A DNA stretch of 64,000 nt, taken from the NCBI RefSeq assembly GCF_050942215.1, contig NZ_CP192056.1:1116001-1180000 (forward strand), given 5' to 3'. Shown piece after piece: positions 8,116-16,668 of the stretch. This stretch comes from Sphaerimonospora sp050942215. GTDB taxonomy: Bacteria; Actinomycetota; Actinomycetes; Streptosporangiales; Streptosporangiaceae. The notes below the pieces were generated by a model. That model was not told the DNA's origin, did no database searches, and saw only the letters and a program-made list of their open reading frames with translations. Position 1 is the first letter of the stretch. Each line of letters begins with the position of its first letter. Made by a program: the position numbers and the translations under genes.

Positions 8116-8143
8116 CGCGCCCCGGGAAATCTCCCGGGGCGCG
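8116..8143 (-). terminator. Rho-independent-like hairpin downstream of accA
   Basis: A perfect 12-bp inverted repeat (CGCGCCCCGGGA at 8116-8127 and its complement at 8132-8143) with a four-base loop lies 15 bases past the stop of the biotin carboxylase gene. It is GC-rich without a clear U-run, as is common for actinobacterial terminators. Confidence 0.75.
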
Positions 8144-8157
8144 CCTCCTCGGCCCGC

Positions 8158-9906
8158 TCAGGTGTCCTTGATCTCACAGATGACGGCGCCGGCGGTCACG
8201 GTCTGGCCGACGGACGCGGCGAGACCGGTGACCGTGCCGGACTTGTGGGCCGTGAGCGGCTGCTCCATCTTCATCGCTTCGAGCACCACGACCGTCTCTC
8301 CGGCCTCGACGGTCTCCCCGTCGGCGACGACGACCTTCACGATCGTGCCCTGCATGGGGCTGATGAGGGCGTCCCCGCCGGCCGCCGCCTTCTTCGCGGA
8401 GCCGCCCGCGCCGCCCCGCCTTGGCGCCTTCCTGGCCTCCGTACGGCCGGCCGCGCCGAGACCGGCGGGCAGGACGACCTCCAGACGCCTGCCGCCGACC
8501 TCGACCGTGATGCGCTGACGCTCGGCCGGCTCATCCGTCCCGGCGGCGCCCTCGAACGGCGGGATCTCGTTGACGAACTCGGTCTCGATCCAGCGGGTGT
8601 GCACGGAGAACGGCTCTCCGGTGAAGGCCGGGTCGTCCACCACGGCTCGGTGGAACGGCAGCACGGTCGGCATGCCGTCGATCTCGAACTCGGCCAGCGC
8701 CCGGCGCGACCGCTCCAGGGCCTGCCTGCGGGAGGAACCGGTGACGATCAGCTTGGCCACGAGGGAGTCGAACGACTGCGGCACGCTCGTCCCGGCCTCG
8801 TAGCCGGCGTCGAGCCGTACTCCCGGGCCAGAGGGCACGCGCATCGAAGTGATCTTCCCGGGCGCGGGCAGGAAGTTGCGGCCGGCGTCCTCGGCGTTGA
8901 CGCGGAACTCGAAGGAGTGCCCGCGCAGCACCGGGTCGTCGTACCCGAGCGCCTCGCCGTCGGCGATCCGGAACATCTCGCGGACCAGGTCGATCCCGGC
9001 GACCTCCTCGGTGACCGGGTGCTCGACCTGCAGCCGGGTGTTGACCTCGAGGAAGGAGATCGTGCCGTCCTGGCCGACGAGGAACTCGCAGGTGCCGGCG
9101 CCGACGTAGCCCGCCTCGCGCAGGATCGCCTTCGACGACGAGTAGAGCAGCTCGAGCTGCTCCTCCGTGAGGAAGGGCGCGGGTGCCTCCTCGACCAGCT
9201 TCTGGTGGCGGCGCTGCAGCGAGCAGTCGCGGGTGCTGACCACGACCACGTTGCCGTGCCGGTCGGCGAGACACTGCGTCTCGACGTGGCGGGGCCTGTC
9301 GAGGTAGCGCTCGACGAAGCACTCCCCGCGGCCGAACGCGGTCACGGCCTCGCGTACGGCCGACTCGTAGAGGTCGGGGATCTCCTCTTCGGTACGGGCG
9401 ACCTTCAGCCCCCGGCCGCCCCCGCCGAACGCGGCCTTGATGGCGATCGGCAGACCGTGCTCCCCGGCGAAGGCGACCACCTCCTCGACGCCGGAAACCG
9501 GGTCGGCCGTGCCCGCGACGAGCGGTGCGCCGACGCGCTGGGCGATGTGCCTGGCCTGCACCTTGTCGCCGAGCGCCATGATCGCGGCGGGCGGCGGGCC
9601 GATCCAGATCAGCCCCGCGTCCTGTACGGCCCGGGCGAAGTCGGCGTTCTCCGCGAGGAAGCCGTAGCCGGGGTGCACGGCGTCGGCCCCCGTCGCCGCG
9701 GCCACGGAGAGTAGTTTGTCGATGTCGAGGTAGGTCTCCGCCGGGCTCTGCCCGCCCAGGGCGTGCGCCTCGTCGGCCACCCGCACATGGAGAGCGTCCA
9801 GATCCTGGTCGGCGTACACCGCGACGCTCCTCAGGCCCGCGTCCGTGCAGGCACGCGCGATCCGGACGGCGATCTCGCCCCGATTGGCGATCAGGACCTT
9901 CTGCAC
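8158..9906 (-). CDS. Acetyl/propionyl-CoA carboxylase alpha subunit (biotin carboxylase plus biotin carrier)
   Basis: 582-residue fused subunit. An N-terminal biotin carboxylase (VLIANRGEIAVRIARAC; ATP-grasp region around 115-325 with GGGGRGLKVAR; catalytic stretch EVNTRLQVEHPVTEE) is followed by a linker and a C-terminal biotinyl carrier domain with the modified lysine in EAMKMEQ. It carboxylates biotin with ATP and bicarbonate. The transcarboxylase partner is very likely AccD/AccE at 31-33 kb, with BirA at 41.8 kb attaching the biotin. GTG start 9906 is preceded by GGGGAG at good spacing. The ribosome-site/start region is tandemly duplicated (next entry). It corresponds to accA3 of mycobacteria. 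Confidence 0.95.
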   Translation of the reverse strand: MQKVLIANRGEIAVRIARACTDAGLRSVAVYADQDLDALHVRVADEAHALGGQSPAETYLDIDKLLSVAAATGADAVHPGYGFLAENADFARAVQDAGLIWIGPPPAAIMALGDKVQARHIAQRVGAPLVAGTADPVSGVEEVVAFAGEHGLPIAIKAAFGGGGRGLKVARTEEEIPDLYESAVREAVTAFGRGECFVERYLDRPRHVETQCLADRHGNVVVVSTRDCSLQRRHQKLVEEAPAPFLTEEQLELLYSSSKAILREAGYVGAGTCEFLVGQDGTISFLEVNTRLQVEHPVTEEVAGIDLVREMFRIADGEALGYDDPVLRGHSFEFRVNAEDAGRNFLPAPGKITSMRVPSGPGVRLDAGYEAGTSVPQSFDSLVAKLIVTGSSRRQALERSRRALAEFEIDGMPTVLPFHRAVVDDPAFTGEPFSVHTRWIETEFVNEIPPFEGAAGTDEPAERQRITVEVGGRRLEVVLPAGLGAAGRTEARKAPRRGGAGGSAKKAAAGGDALISPMQGTIVKVVVADGETVEAGETVVVLEAMKMEQPLTAHKSGTVTGLAASVGQTVTAGAVICEIKDT

Positions 9907-9949
9907 CGGTCTCCCCTTCCCTCAAGCACCGGCCTCCCCTTCCCTCAAG
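9904..9949 (-). repeat. 23-bp tandem duplication of the accA ribosome-binding site and start
   Basis: Two near-identical 23-base copies (9904-9926 and 9927-9949, one mismatch) each contain a CTTGAGGGAAGGGGAG-type ribosome site and a GTG. The inner GTG (9906) starts accA. The outer GTG (9929) is 23 bases away and therefore out of frame, and would open a spurious reading frame into accA. Confidence 0.8.
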
Positions 9950-10162
9950 CCTTCCTGGAGTGTAAGGGGGCCTCCCGTCCTGGAGGCGCCCGCCCCCGGC
10001 GTGCGGCGCAATTCGGTTAAAACGTACGTTCGGGAAGTAATGGGATGGGTGATCCGAGGTGTCGGACGGACCCGGTATAGCGGCTGGGTATAGCGGTCTT
10101 TACAAGATTGACCAGCGGTTTACGGTGGGAGCGGACCTCTGTCGATTTAGGGAGTGAACTGA

Positions 10163-10435
10163 ATGAGTAACAGCTTGCTCGGCGGCGACCCCGCGGAGAT
10201 GCAGAGCATGGCCGCGCAGTTCAACCAGCAGGCGGACCAGGTTCGCACCACGATGGCCAGCCTCGACCGTGAGGCGGCCAAGGTCGGCACCGCCTGGACC
10301 GGTCCCGGCGCGCAGCGCTTCCACGACGCCTGGCAGAGCTACCGGTCGGCCTTCCAGCGCATGTCGGAGGAGCTCAACGAGGCGTCCCGCGTCATCAACA
10401 CCTACCGCGGCAACATCGAGTCCGCCACCCGCTGA
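10163..10435 (+). CDS. WXG100-family protein (type VII secretion substrate/EsxA-like)
   Basis: 90-residue helical-hairpin protein with the central W-x-G turn (AWTGPGAQRFHDAW, residues about 45-58), the standard EsxA/EsxB design. The first helix is QFNQQADQVRTTMASLDREA and the second carries SEELNEASRVINTYRGNIE. Such proteins are exported as dimers by EccC-type ATPases. Start ATG 10163 has GGGAG eight bases upstream. It ends 16 bases from the end of the convergent EccC gene, the natural partner. A C-terminal YxxxD/E-type signal is not clear-cut (INTYRGNIE comes closest). Confidence 0.88.
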   Translation: MSNSLLGGDPAEMQSMAAQFNQQADQVRTTMASLDREAAKVGTAWTGPGAQRFHDAWQSYRSAFQRMSEELNEASRVINTYRGNIESATR

Positions 10436-10451
10436 CTCGCTCGCGGCACGT

Positions 10452-13400
10452 TCACCGGACCGGGACCGCGGCCTGGATCGGGGTCGCGGCCCCGGAGATC
10501 ACCAGCAGGCCGCGCCCGGTCGGGCCGCCCACGGCTCCGCGCGGCAGCCGTACGTTGAAGAGATCCCCGTCGGCCGGGCCCTGCACCGACAGCAGGAGCC
10601 CGGTCCGCGCCTTTCTGGCCTCCGCCACGAAACCCCGGTAGGCGGTCGCCAGGTCCCCGGTGGGCCCCGCGATGAGCAGCCCGTGCTCTCCGTCCCGCCC
10701 GGTACGGAGCACCTCCTCCAGGGCGAGGCCGAGCGGCGAGTCCGGTGAGATCAACTCCGCGTCGTCGACGAGCACCACGTAACGCTCCCGCTCCCTGACC
10801 AGGGCGACGAGGTCCTGCGGCGCACCCCCGGCCACGCTTGCGGCGTTCCCGTCGAGTACGGCGAGCACGCCCGCCGAGCCGGCCAGTTCACGCAGCGGGC
10901 TGCGGCGGGGGGTGACGGCGAGCACGGGGGTGCCCTGCCGCAGCAGCGATCGAGCCGCGGTGACCAGGCAGGACGACCTGCCCGATCGGGGCGGACCGGC
11001 GATCACGGCGGCCGGTCCCTGGGCCAGGAGATCGACGCCCAGCGGGGTGAGGGAGTCTCCGCCGGCGCCGAGCAGCGCCCACAGCGGCGACGGCGGCTCG
11101 AACGACGGCACGAGATCCAGAGCCTGCTCGGCCGTGATCCGCATCGGCAGCGCGTCCACGCGCAGCGGCGGCTCGCCGGCCCAGACCCAGCGACCCCATG
11201 CCTCGCCGTCGGCGAGGGAGACGTCGCCGGGCCCCTCGCCGAACCGGGCGGCGGCCGTACGGCCCAGCTCCTGCAGCACCGCCACCTGGGCGGGACCGGA
11301 CGGATCGGGGGACAGCAGCGCGATCTGGCTCTCCACCAGGCCGTGCTCCCCGACCGACAGCGCGCGGCCGGGGGGCATCGAGGCGGGCAGGTCCCGCACC
11401 GGCAGCCCGGCCAGCCCGTAGTCGGCCGGATCGGCCAGCCTGAGGACCAGCCGGTCATCGAAGATCGTGGAGATCTGCCCGATCAGGCCCGACCGGTCGG
11501 AGGTGACCACGGCACGCAGGCCGACGGCGGGTCCCTCACGCAGCAGCTGCATCAGCGCGTCGAGCAGGCGGCCGTAATCGTAGTTCTCGAACGCGGCGAC
11601 GTACCCCTCCCATCGGTCCAGCAGCAGCACCAGCCAGGGCAGACGCCCGACCGCTTCGCCGGGCTGCGCCGGTGCCCGTCCCCGTGCGGCGGTCCTGGCC
11701 TCGGTCAGCGACGCGTACCCCGCCTCGGCGAGGAGCTGCTGGCGGCGGCCGACCTCGGCACGCAGCCGGATCAGCAGGCGCTCCACCCGGTCGAGCTGAT
11801 CGCGGGTGACCACGGCGCCGCAGTGCGGGAGGCCGACGAGCGGCAGCATCGCCCCCGACCCGCAGTCGATGGCGTGGATGTGCACGTCCTCGGGGGAGGC
11901 CCCGGCCGCTATCGAGCCCGCGATCGTGCGCAGGGCGGTGGACCGGCCGCTGCGCGCCGAGCCCGCGATCAGCAGGTGCCCGCCGTGCCGCGGATCGAAG
12001 ACGAGCGGGCGCCTGCCCTGCTGCCACGGCAGGTCCACGAGCCCGAACGGCAGCGGCGGCACCTCCTGGGCGTCCCGCCGGTATGGCCCTGCCGGGGCGA
12101 GCCGGTGACCGGAGGAGCCGTCGCCGGCCCCCGCCGACGGCTCCGCCGACAGCGTGACCAGTTCCGGCAGGGGCGGCAGCCAGGGGCTGGGCTGCTCGGG
12201 GACACCCCGCCCGGCCTCGCGGATCGCGTCGACCAGCAGGGCGAGGTCGGAGTCGTCCCCGGACTCCACCGCCGGCACGGAGAGCGGACGGCCGAGCGCC
12301 GGCCAGGCCAGCTCCATCACACGCAGAGGTTCACCGCCCCGCCCGGCGGCGGACGCGGGGGACTTCCGGGGGCTGCGCCCGCCGATCCTGGCGGTCTGCA
12401 CCGCCACAGCGGGGCCCGCCCCCGACCTGACGTAGCAGCGGCCCGGCGTGGACCGTGAGATGTGCGCGGCGTCGGGCGCGTCGATCACGTCGGACGACTC
12501 GCGGGCGTCGGTCACCCGCAGCGCGATCCGCAGCGAGGTGTTGGCCTGGATGTCGGCGGTCACCACGCCGCCCGGCCGCTGGGTGGCGAGGATGAGGTGG
12601 ATGCCGAGCGAGCGGCCGCGCCGCGCGATGTCCACCAGGCCCTCGACGAAGTCGGGCAGCTCGGTCACCAGCGCGGCGAACTCGTCGATGATCAGCACAA
12701 GCCGGGGCATCGGCGGCCGTTCCGCCGGCCGGCCGGTGCTCCCGTCCGGCCGGCCCCCGATCGTCCGCGCAGCGCCGGACGGGCCGAACAGGCCGCCGGC
12801 CGGGGCCTGCCGTACGCCTCCTGAGCCCAGCACCCAGGTCGCGCCACGGGACCGCAGCCGCTGATAGTCCTCGATGTCCTTCGCCCCCGCCTCCAGGAGC
12901 AGGCGCTCCCTCCGGCGGATCTCGGCCGCCAGCGAGGCCAGCGCCCGCTGCGTCAGGTGGCCGTCGAGGTCGCTCACCATGCCGACCGTGTGCGGGAGCC
13001 GTACGCACTCCTTGAAGGCCGCCCCGCCCTTGTAGTCGATGAGCACGAACGTCATCTCGTCCGGCCGGTTGACCACGGCCAGCGAGGAGATCAGCGTCTG
13101 GAGCAGCTCCGACTTGCCCGCGCCGGTGGTGCCCGCGATGAGCGCGTGCGGGCCGTCCCGGCTCAGATCCACCTCGAACGGCCCCTCGGGGCCGACGCCG
13201 ATGACGGCCCGGGTCGACCGGCCCCACCGCTTGGCGATGCGGTCGGGCTCGCAGGCGTCCGCGCCGAGCAGGTCGAGCAGGCGGGCCGAGCCGGGTACGG
13301 CCGAGGCCGGGTCCTCACGGCTCACGTCGCGCAGCGGGGCGAGAGCCCGGCCCAGGCGGTCGGCCCACGACACCGAGACCTGGTCGGCCCGGATCCGTCC

Positions 13401-15422
13401 GATGGCCTCCAGGCCGCCGCCGTGCAGCCGCATCTCGCCGTCAGCCGAGCACGACACGACCGTCGCGCACTCCTCCGGCAGCAGCCGCCGGTCGCCGTCG
13501 ATGGCGATCGTGTAGACACCGGCGCGCGGGCCCTGCCTGAGCACCTGCGGCATTCCCGGCAGACCGCGCAGCACCTGGGCGCCGTCGAGCACGACGAGCA
13601 CGTCGAACGGCTGCTCGTCGTAACCGGCGAAGGCGGGCTCCGCCCCGGTCTCGGCCGCGGCGCCGCCCCGGCCGAGGTCGTCCCAGCCCGCCGGGCCGCC
13701 GGTCAGCCGCCCGCCGCCCAGCGCCGATTTACCCAGCGCCGATGATCTGCCCTCGTCGTCGAGCCGTTCGTCGATCAGCGCGGTGAGCTCGGCGACCCGG
13801 CGGGCCGCGGTCTCGGGATCGGCGCCGACGAGCGCGACGGAGTCCGCGCCGAGAGGCCCGCCGCCGCGCGCGCCGTGGCCGCAGTGGGGGAGCCACCGGA
13901 CCCAGTCCCACTGCCGGTCGCCGTCGGAACCGGCCGACAACACGACGATCGCCAGGTCGCGCGGGCTGTGCAGGGCGGCGGCCTGGCCGACCAGCCAGCG
14001 TGCGCAGGCCAGCGAGGTCTTCCTCGGCCCGGTGAGGCCGGCCACTCCGAGCCGCCGCATGACCAGCGCGACCGGCACGTCATGGCAGGTCGGCTGCTCC
14101 GGCCGGGGCGCGTCCTGCGGAGTGCCGCTCTCGGGTTCGAACTCCAGGCCGGCGGGCAGATCGGCCAGGCCCACCCGCAGCCGCAGCGCGTCCCTGTCGT
14201 GGCTGCGCCGTTCCCACAGCCTGCGCCGGGGCCCGGTGGCGGTGAGCAGCACCTCGGCCGGGTCGGGCGCGCCGTCGCGGCGGGCCGCCTCGTCCTCCTT
14301 GACGGCCTGGGCGACCTCCGCCTCGAACGCCGCCAGGCGCTCGCGATACGCCTTGACCGCCTGGCGGTGCTTCTTCTTGCCGTGCCTGCGGTCGCTCGCC
14401 CACTGGCCGATCATGATGAGCGGCGTCATGAACGCGAACAGCAGGTAGTACCAGGTCCTGAGGGCCACGGCCATGACGATCCCGAGCACCGCCGGGAGCA
14501 GCGCCGCGAGCAGTTGCAGCCGCATCCCCTCGGCCCGCCGCGGCTCGGCCGGGACCGTGATCCGCCGGCCGCGCACCGGTCGCGGCAGCCTGGGCGGGCG
14601 GTTGTAGGCGAGCCCGCCGTCCGGCAGCGCGTCCAGGTGCGTGTCCGGCGGTTCGACCGGGCCGAGGCGGAAGGCGGAGCCGCCGCACGAAAGTGTGTCC
14701 CGCTCGGGCCAGGGTGTGGCCTCGGTGAGCGGTTCGCCCGCCAATCGGACGACGCCGGCGCCCATGTCGTCCGGCCGTGCCGTGCCGTCCCGTCGAGCGG
14801 GGTCGTCCCGCCGCCGTCCCCGTCGTCCGCGCCGCTTCTTCTTTCCCGCCTTCGGCGGTGGGGCGGCGCCGCCGGGCGTGGCCGGTTCCACGGTGACGCC
14901 GTTCGGGGTCAGGCGGACCACGGCGGCGACCGGGGGCAGTCCCGCGTCGCGTACGGCTATCGCGCACGCCGGGTCGGACCCGATCGTGTGCGCGCCCACG
15001 CCGAGCCGGTGGACGGCGCCGGCGCCCGGGCCGCCCACGACGCGCAGTTCCGCCAGTCCGTCGGGTTCCTCGGCCACGGTGGCCCAGGCGGCCCGGCCGT
15101 CCAGGGCGACCACGTCGCCGTCGCGCAGCAGGCCGAAGACGGCCGCGTCGGGATCGAGCGGCCGCCCGTCGAGCCAGAGCCCGGCCCCCCGCCGCGTGTC
15201 CCCGGCGGCGGGCTCGGATTTCACGCCCACGCCTTTCCTGCCGCCGAGGTCGTACGGCGCGCGTGCGTGCGGGAGCCGTACGACGTTGGACGGGCGCCCG
15301 GAGGAGTCGCCGAGCGCGGTGACGAGATCGGCGGTGAGCCCGGCCACGGTGGCCGTCTCGTCGCCTTCTATCAACACGTCACGCCGTTCGTGCTCGGTGA
15401 CCACGGTGAGCGTTATCCGCAT
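10452..15422 (-). CDS. eccC: Type VII secretion ATPase, FHA plus three FtsK/SpoIIIE domains (EccC/EssC-like)
   Basis: 1656-residue membrane ATPase. The N-terminus has a small beta-rich domain and an FHA-like domain (about 125-185; VGAHTIGSDPACAIAVRD). Two membrane helices lie around 300-340 (LLPAVLGIVMAVAL and YYLLFAFMTPLIMI). Three FtsK-type ATPase domains follow. The first has a classic Walker A (AGTTGAGKSE, about 764) and VLIDYKGG, with LIIDEFAAL later. The second and third have GSARSGRST (about 1155) and GPPRSGRSS (about 1477), with arginine replacing the Walker lysine, so only the first site looks catalytically normal. The FHA-first layout resembles Firmicutes EssC/YukBA more than mycobacterial EccC. 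It would drive export of WXG100 proteins. No eccB, eccD, eccE or mycP is in the window. Confidence 0.88.
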   Translation of the reverse strand: MRITLTVVTEHERRDVLIEGDETATVAGLTADLVTALGDSSGRPSNVVRLPHARAPYDLGGRKGVGVKSEPAAGDTRRGAGLWLDGRPLDPDAAVFGLLRDGDVVALDGRAAWATVAEEPDGLAELRVVGGPGAGAVHRLGVGAHTIGSDPACAIAVRDAGLPPVAAVVRLTPNGVTVEPATPGGAAPPPKAGKKKRRGRRGRRRDDPARRDGTARPDDMGAGVVRLAGEPLTEATPWPERDTLSCGGSAFRLGPVEPPDTHLDALPDGGLAYNRPPRLPRPVRGRRITVPAEPRRAEGMRLQLLAALLPAVLGIVMAVALRTWYYLLFAFMTPLIMIGQWASDRRHGKKKHRQAVKAYRERLAAFEAEVAQAVKEDEAARRDGAPDPAEVLLTATGPRRRLWERRSHDRDALRLRVGLADLPAGLEFEPESGTPQDAPRPEQPTCHDVPVALVMRRLGVAGLTGPRKTSLACARWLVGQAAALHSPRDLAIVVLSAGSDGDRQWDWVRWLPHCGHGARGGGPLGADSVALVGADPETAARRVAELTALIDERLDDEGRSSALGKSALGGGRLTGGPAGWDDLGRGGAAAETGAEPAFAGYDEQPFDVLVVLDGAQVLRGLPGMPQVLRQGPRAGVYTIAIDGDRRLLPEECATVVSCSADGEMRLHGGGLEAIGRIRADQVSVSWADRLGRALAPLRDVSREDPASAVPGSARLLDLLGADACEPDRIAKRWGRSTRAVIGVGPEGPFEVDLSRDGPHALIAGTTGAGKSELLQTLISSLAVVNRPDEMTFVLIDYKGGAAFKECVRLPHTVGMVSDLDGHLTQRALASLAAEIRRRERLLLEAGAKDIEDYQRLRSRGATWVLGSGGVRQAPAGGLFGPSGAARTIGGRPDGSTGRPAERPPMPRLVLIIDEFAALVTELPDFVEGLVDIARRGRSLGIHLILATQRPGGVVTADIQANTSLRIALRVTDARESSDVIDAPDAAHISRSTPGRCYVRSGAGPAVAVQTARIGGRSPRKSPASAAGRGGEPLRVMELAWPALGRPLSVPAVESGDDSDLALLVDAIREAGRGVPEQPSPWLPPLPELVTLSAEPSAGAGDGSSGHRLAPAGPYRRDAQEVPPLPFGLVDLPWQQGRRPLVFDPRHGGHLLIAGSARSGRSTALRTIAGSIAAGASPEDVHIHAIDCGSGAMLPLVGLPHCGAVVTRDQLDRVERLLIRLRAEVGRRQQLLAEAGYASLTEARTAARGRAPAQPGEAVGRLPWLVLLLDRWEGYVAAFENYDYGRLLDALMQLLREGPAVGLRAVVTSDRSGLIGQISTIFDDRLVLRLADPADYGLAGLPVRDLPASMPPGRALSVGEHGLVESQIALLSPDPSGPAQVAVLQELGRTAAARFGEGPGDVSLADGEAWGRWVWAGEPPLRVDALPMRITAEQALDLVPSFEPPSPLWALLGAGGDSLTPLGVDLLAQGPAAVIAGPPRSGRSSCLVTAARSLLRQGTPVLAVTPRRSPLRELAGSAGVLAVLDGNAASVAGGAPQDLVALVRERERYVVLVDDAELISPDSPLGLALEEVLRTGRDGEHGLLIAGPTGDLATAYRGFVAEARKARTGLLLSVQGPADGDLFNVRLPRGAVGGPTGRGLLVISGAATPIQAAVPVR

Positions 15423-15962
15423 GCTGCAGACTCCCGGCGGGGTCGGGGTAGGGGGGACGTTCTCCGACAGAGCGTTTCATCCGCCGGACCTCTGCGTGAA
15501 GAACCCGTGCGGTTCTCCCGTGCGGATTCCGCCCATGAAGGGCCGGGCCGGCGGACGTCCGGCGAAGGCCACGTTAGCGAGGCGCTCCCGGCATCGCGCA
15601 CTCTAATCGGTAAACCGCCATGTCATCGGCGCCTCCCCGTCGCAGTAGCGCCGTACGACGGCGCCGCGATTCTGCGGCGGCCGTACGGTCAAGTCCGTTG
15701 TGAACGACATGTGCATCAGGAATAGATCGTTACCCTCTATCACAAAATTTCGAGATCTGGTAGTCACCTACCGATATGGTAATAGATCCATTCCCGTTGA
15801 CAGGTTTATTGCCAACGGATAAGCATGGGACGCCGTATAACCACACGCGGGCGGCCGAAATTTGGTCATAATCCGATGAACGCGCGGTGAACGGTGAGGA
15901 CCGTAAACAAATTGGAACGGCCCGAAAATCGGGCGTGATCATCACTGGGAGCCTCTGTATCG
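15423..15962. promoter_or_regulatory. AT-rich divergent control region between eccC and the Tad operon
   Basis: This 540-base stretch has no gene. The part next to the Tad operon (15700-15900) is much richer in A/T than its surroundings. It carries a hairpin GGTAG-TCAC-CTACC (15759-15772) and a long imperfect dyad formed by GGAATAGATCGTTACC (15719-15734) and GGTAATAGATCCATTCC (15779-15795). Promoter-like boxes are TTGACA at 15797-15802 and CATAAT at 15867-15872. A GC-rich inverted repeat built on CCGTACG lies near 15650-15690. It probably holds divergent promoters and a regulator site; exact starts cannot be assigned. Confidence 0.5.
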
Positions 15963-16667
15963 ATGAGGATCAGCGAGAAGGCATCGCAGGACGGTCGCGG
16001 CGCGGTGAGCGAGCGACCGGGGCTCTCCGGGCCCGCGTCTCGCAAGCTTCCCGTGCCGCCCAGAGAGCGCAGGCCGGCGCTCGCCGCGCTCGCCGTGCTC
16101 CTCATCCTGGGCGGTGCGCTGGCGACCACGCTGCTGGTCATGCGCAGCGGTGAACGGGTGTCCGCGGTGATGATCACCCAGCAGGTGGGGGCGGGGCAGC
16201 GGATCCCGCGGTCGGCGCTGGGCGAGGTGGAGATCGCCGACACCGGCATCCCGCGCGTGCTCTGGCGCGACAGCGAGAGCGTCAGCCAGTGGTACGCGGC
16301 GGTGACCCTGCTGCCCGGCACGCTGCTGACCGAGTCGATGGTGGCGAAGTCCGGCGACGACGTGGGGCCGGGCAAGGCGCTGGTCGGCCTCGCGCTCAAG
16401 CCCGGACAGGTGCCGACCCGTCTGAACGTGGGCGACGTCGTCCAGGTGATCCACGTCGGGGCCGCGGACAAGGGGGCGGACCAGCGGGCCGACGGCGGGC
16501 AGCGGGTGCTCGCCACCGCCGCACGCGTCCACAGCATCGGCACGGCGGGCCGGACCGGGGGAAGCGGGCTGGTCACGGTGCGCGTGGACACCTCCGCAGC
16601 ACCGGCCATCGCCCAGTACGCCTCCGGCGGGGAGATCGCCCTGATCAAGCTTCCCGGAGTGAGGTGA
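15963..16667 (+). CDS. SAF-domain pilus assembly protein (CpaB/RcpC-like)
   Basis: 234-residue protein with a cytoplasmic basic N-terminus, one membrane helix (about 42-60, ALAALAVLLILGGALATTLL) and an extracytoplasmic SAF domain (ITQQVGAGQRIPRSALGEVE, then LLPGTLLTESMV). CpaB homologues are periplasmic or cell-wall components of Tad pilus machines. This is the first gene of a long co-directional operon: the next start lies one base after its stop. ATG 15963 is used; no strong ribosome site is visible, so a downstream start is possible. Confidence 0.75.
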   Translation: MRISEKASQDGRGAVSERPGLSGPASRKLPVPPRERRPALAALAVLLILGGALATTLLVMRSGERVSAVMITQQVGAGQRIPRSALGEVEIADTGIPRVLWRDSESVSQWYAAVTLLPGTLLTESMVAKSGDDVGPGKALVGLALKPGQVPTRLNVGDVVQVIHVGAADKGADQRADGGQRVLATAARVHSIGTAGRTGGSGLVTVRVDTSAAPAIAQYASGGEIALIKLPGVR

Positions 16668-16668
16668 C

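Noticed and set aside
6790..9714. Open plus-strand frame of 974 codons opposite the TPM and accA genes
   Set aside because: Same reason; it crosses a gene boundary and a terminator, and the minus-strand proteins are unmistakable.
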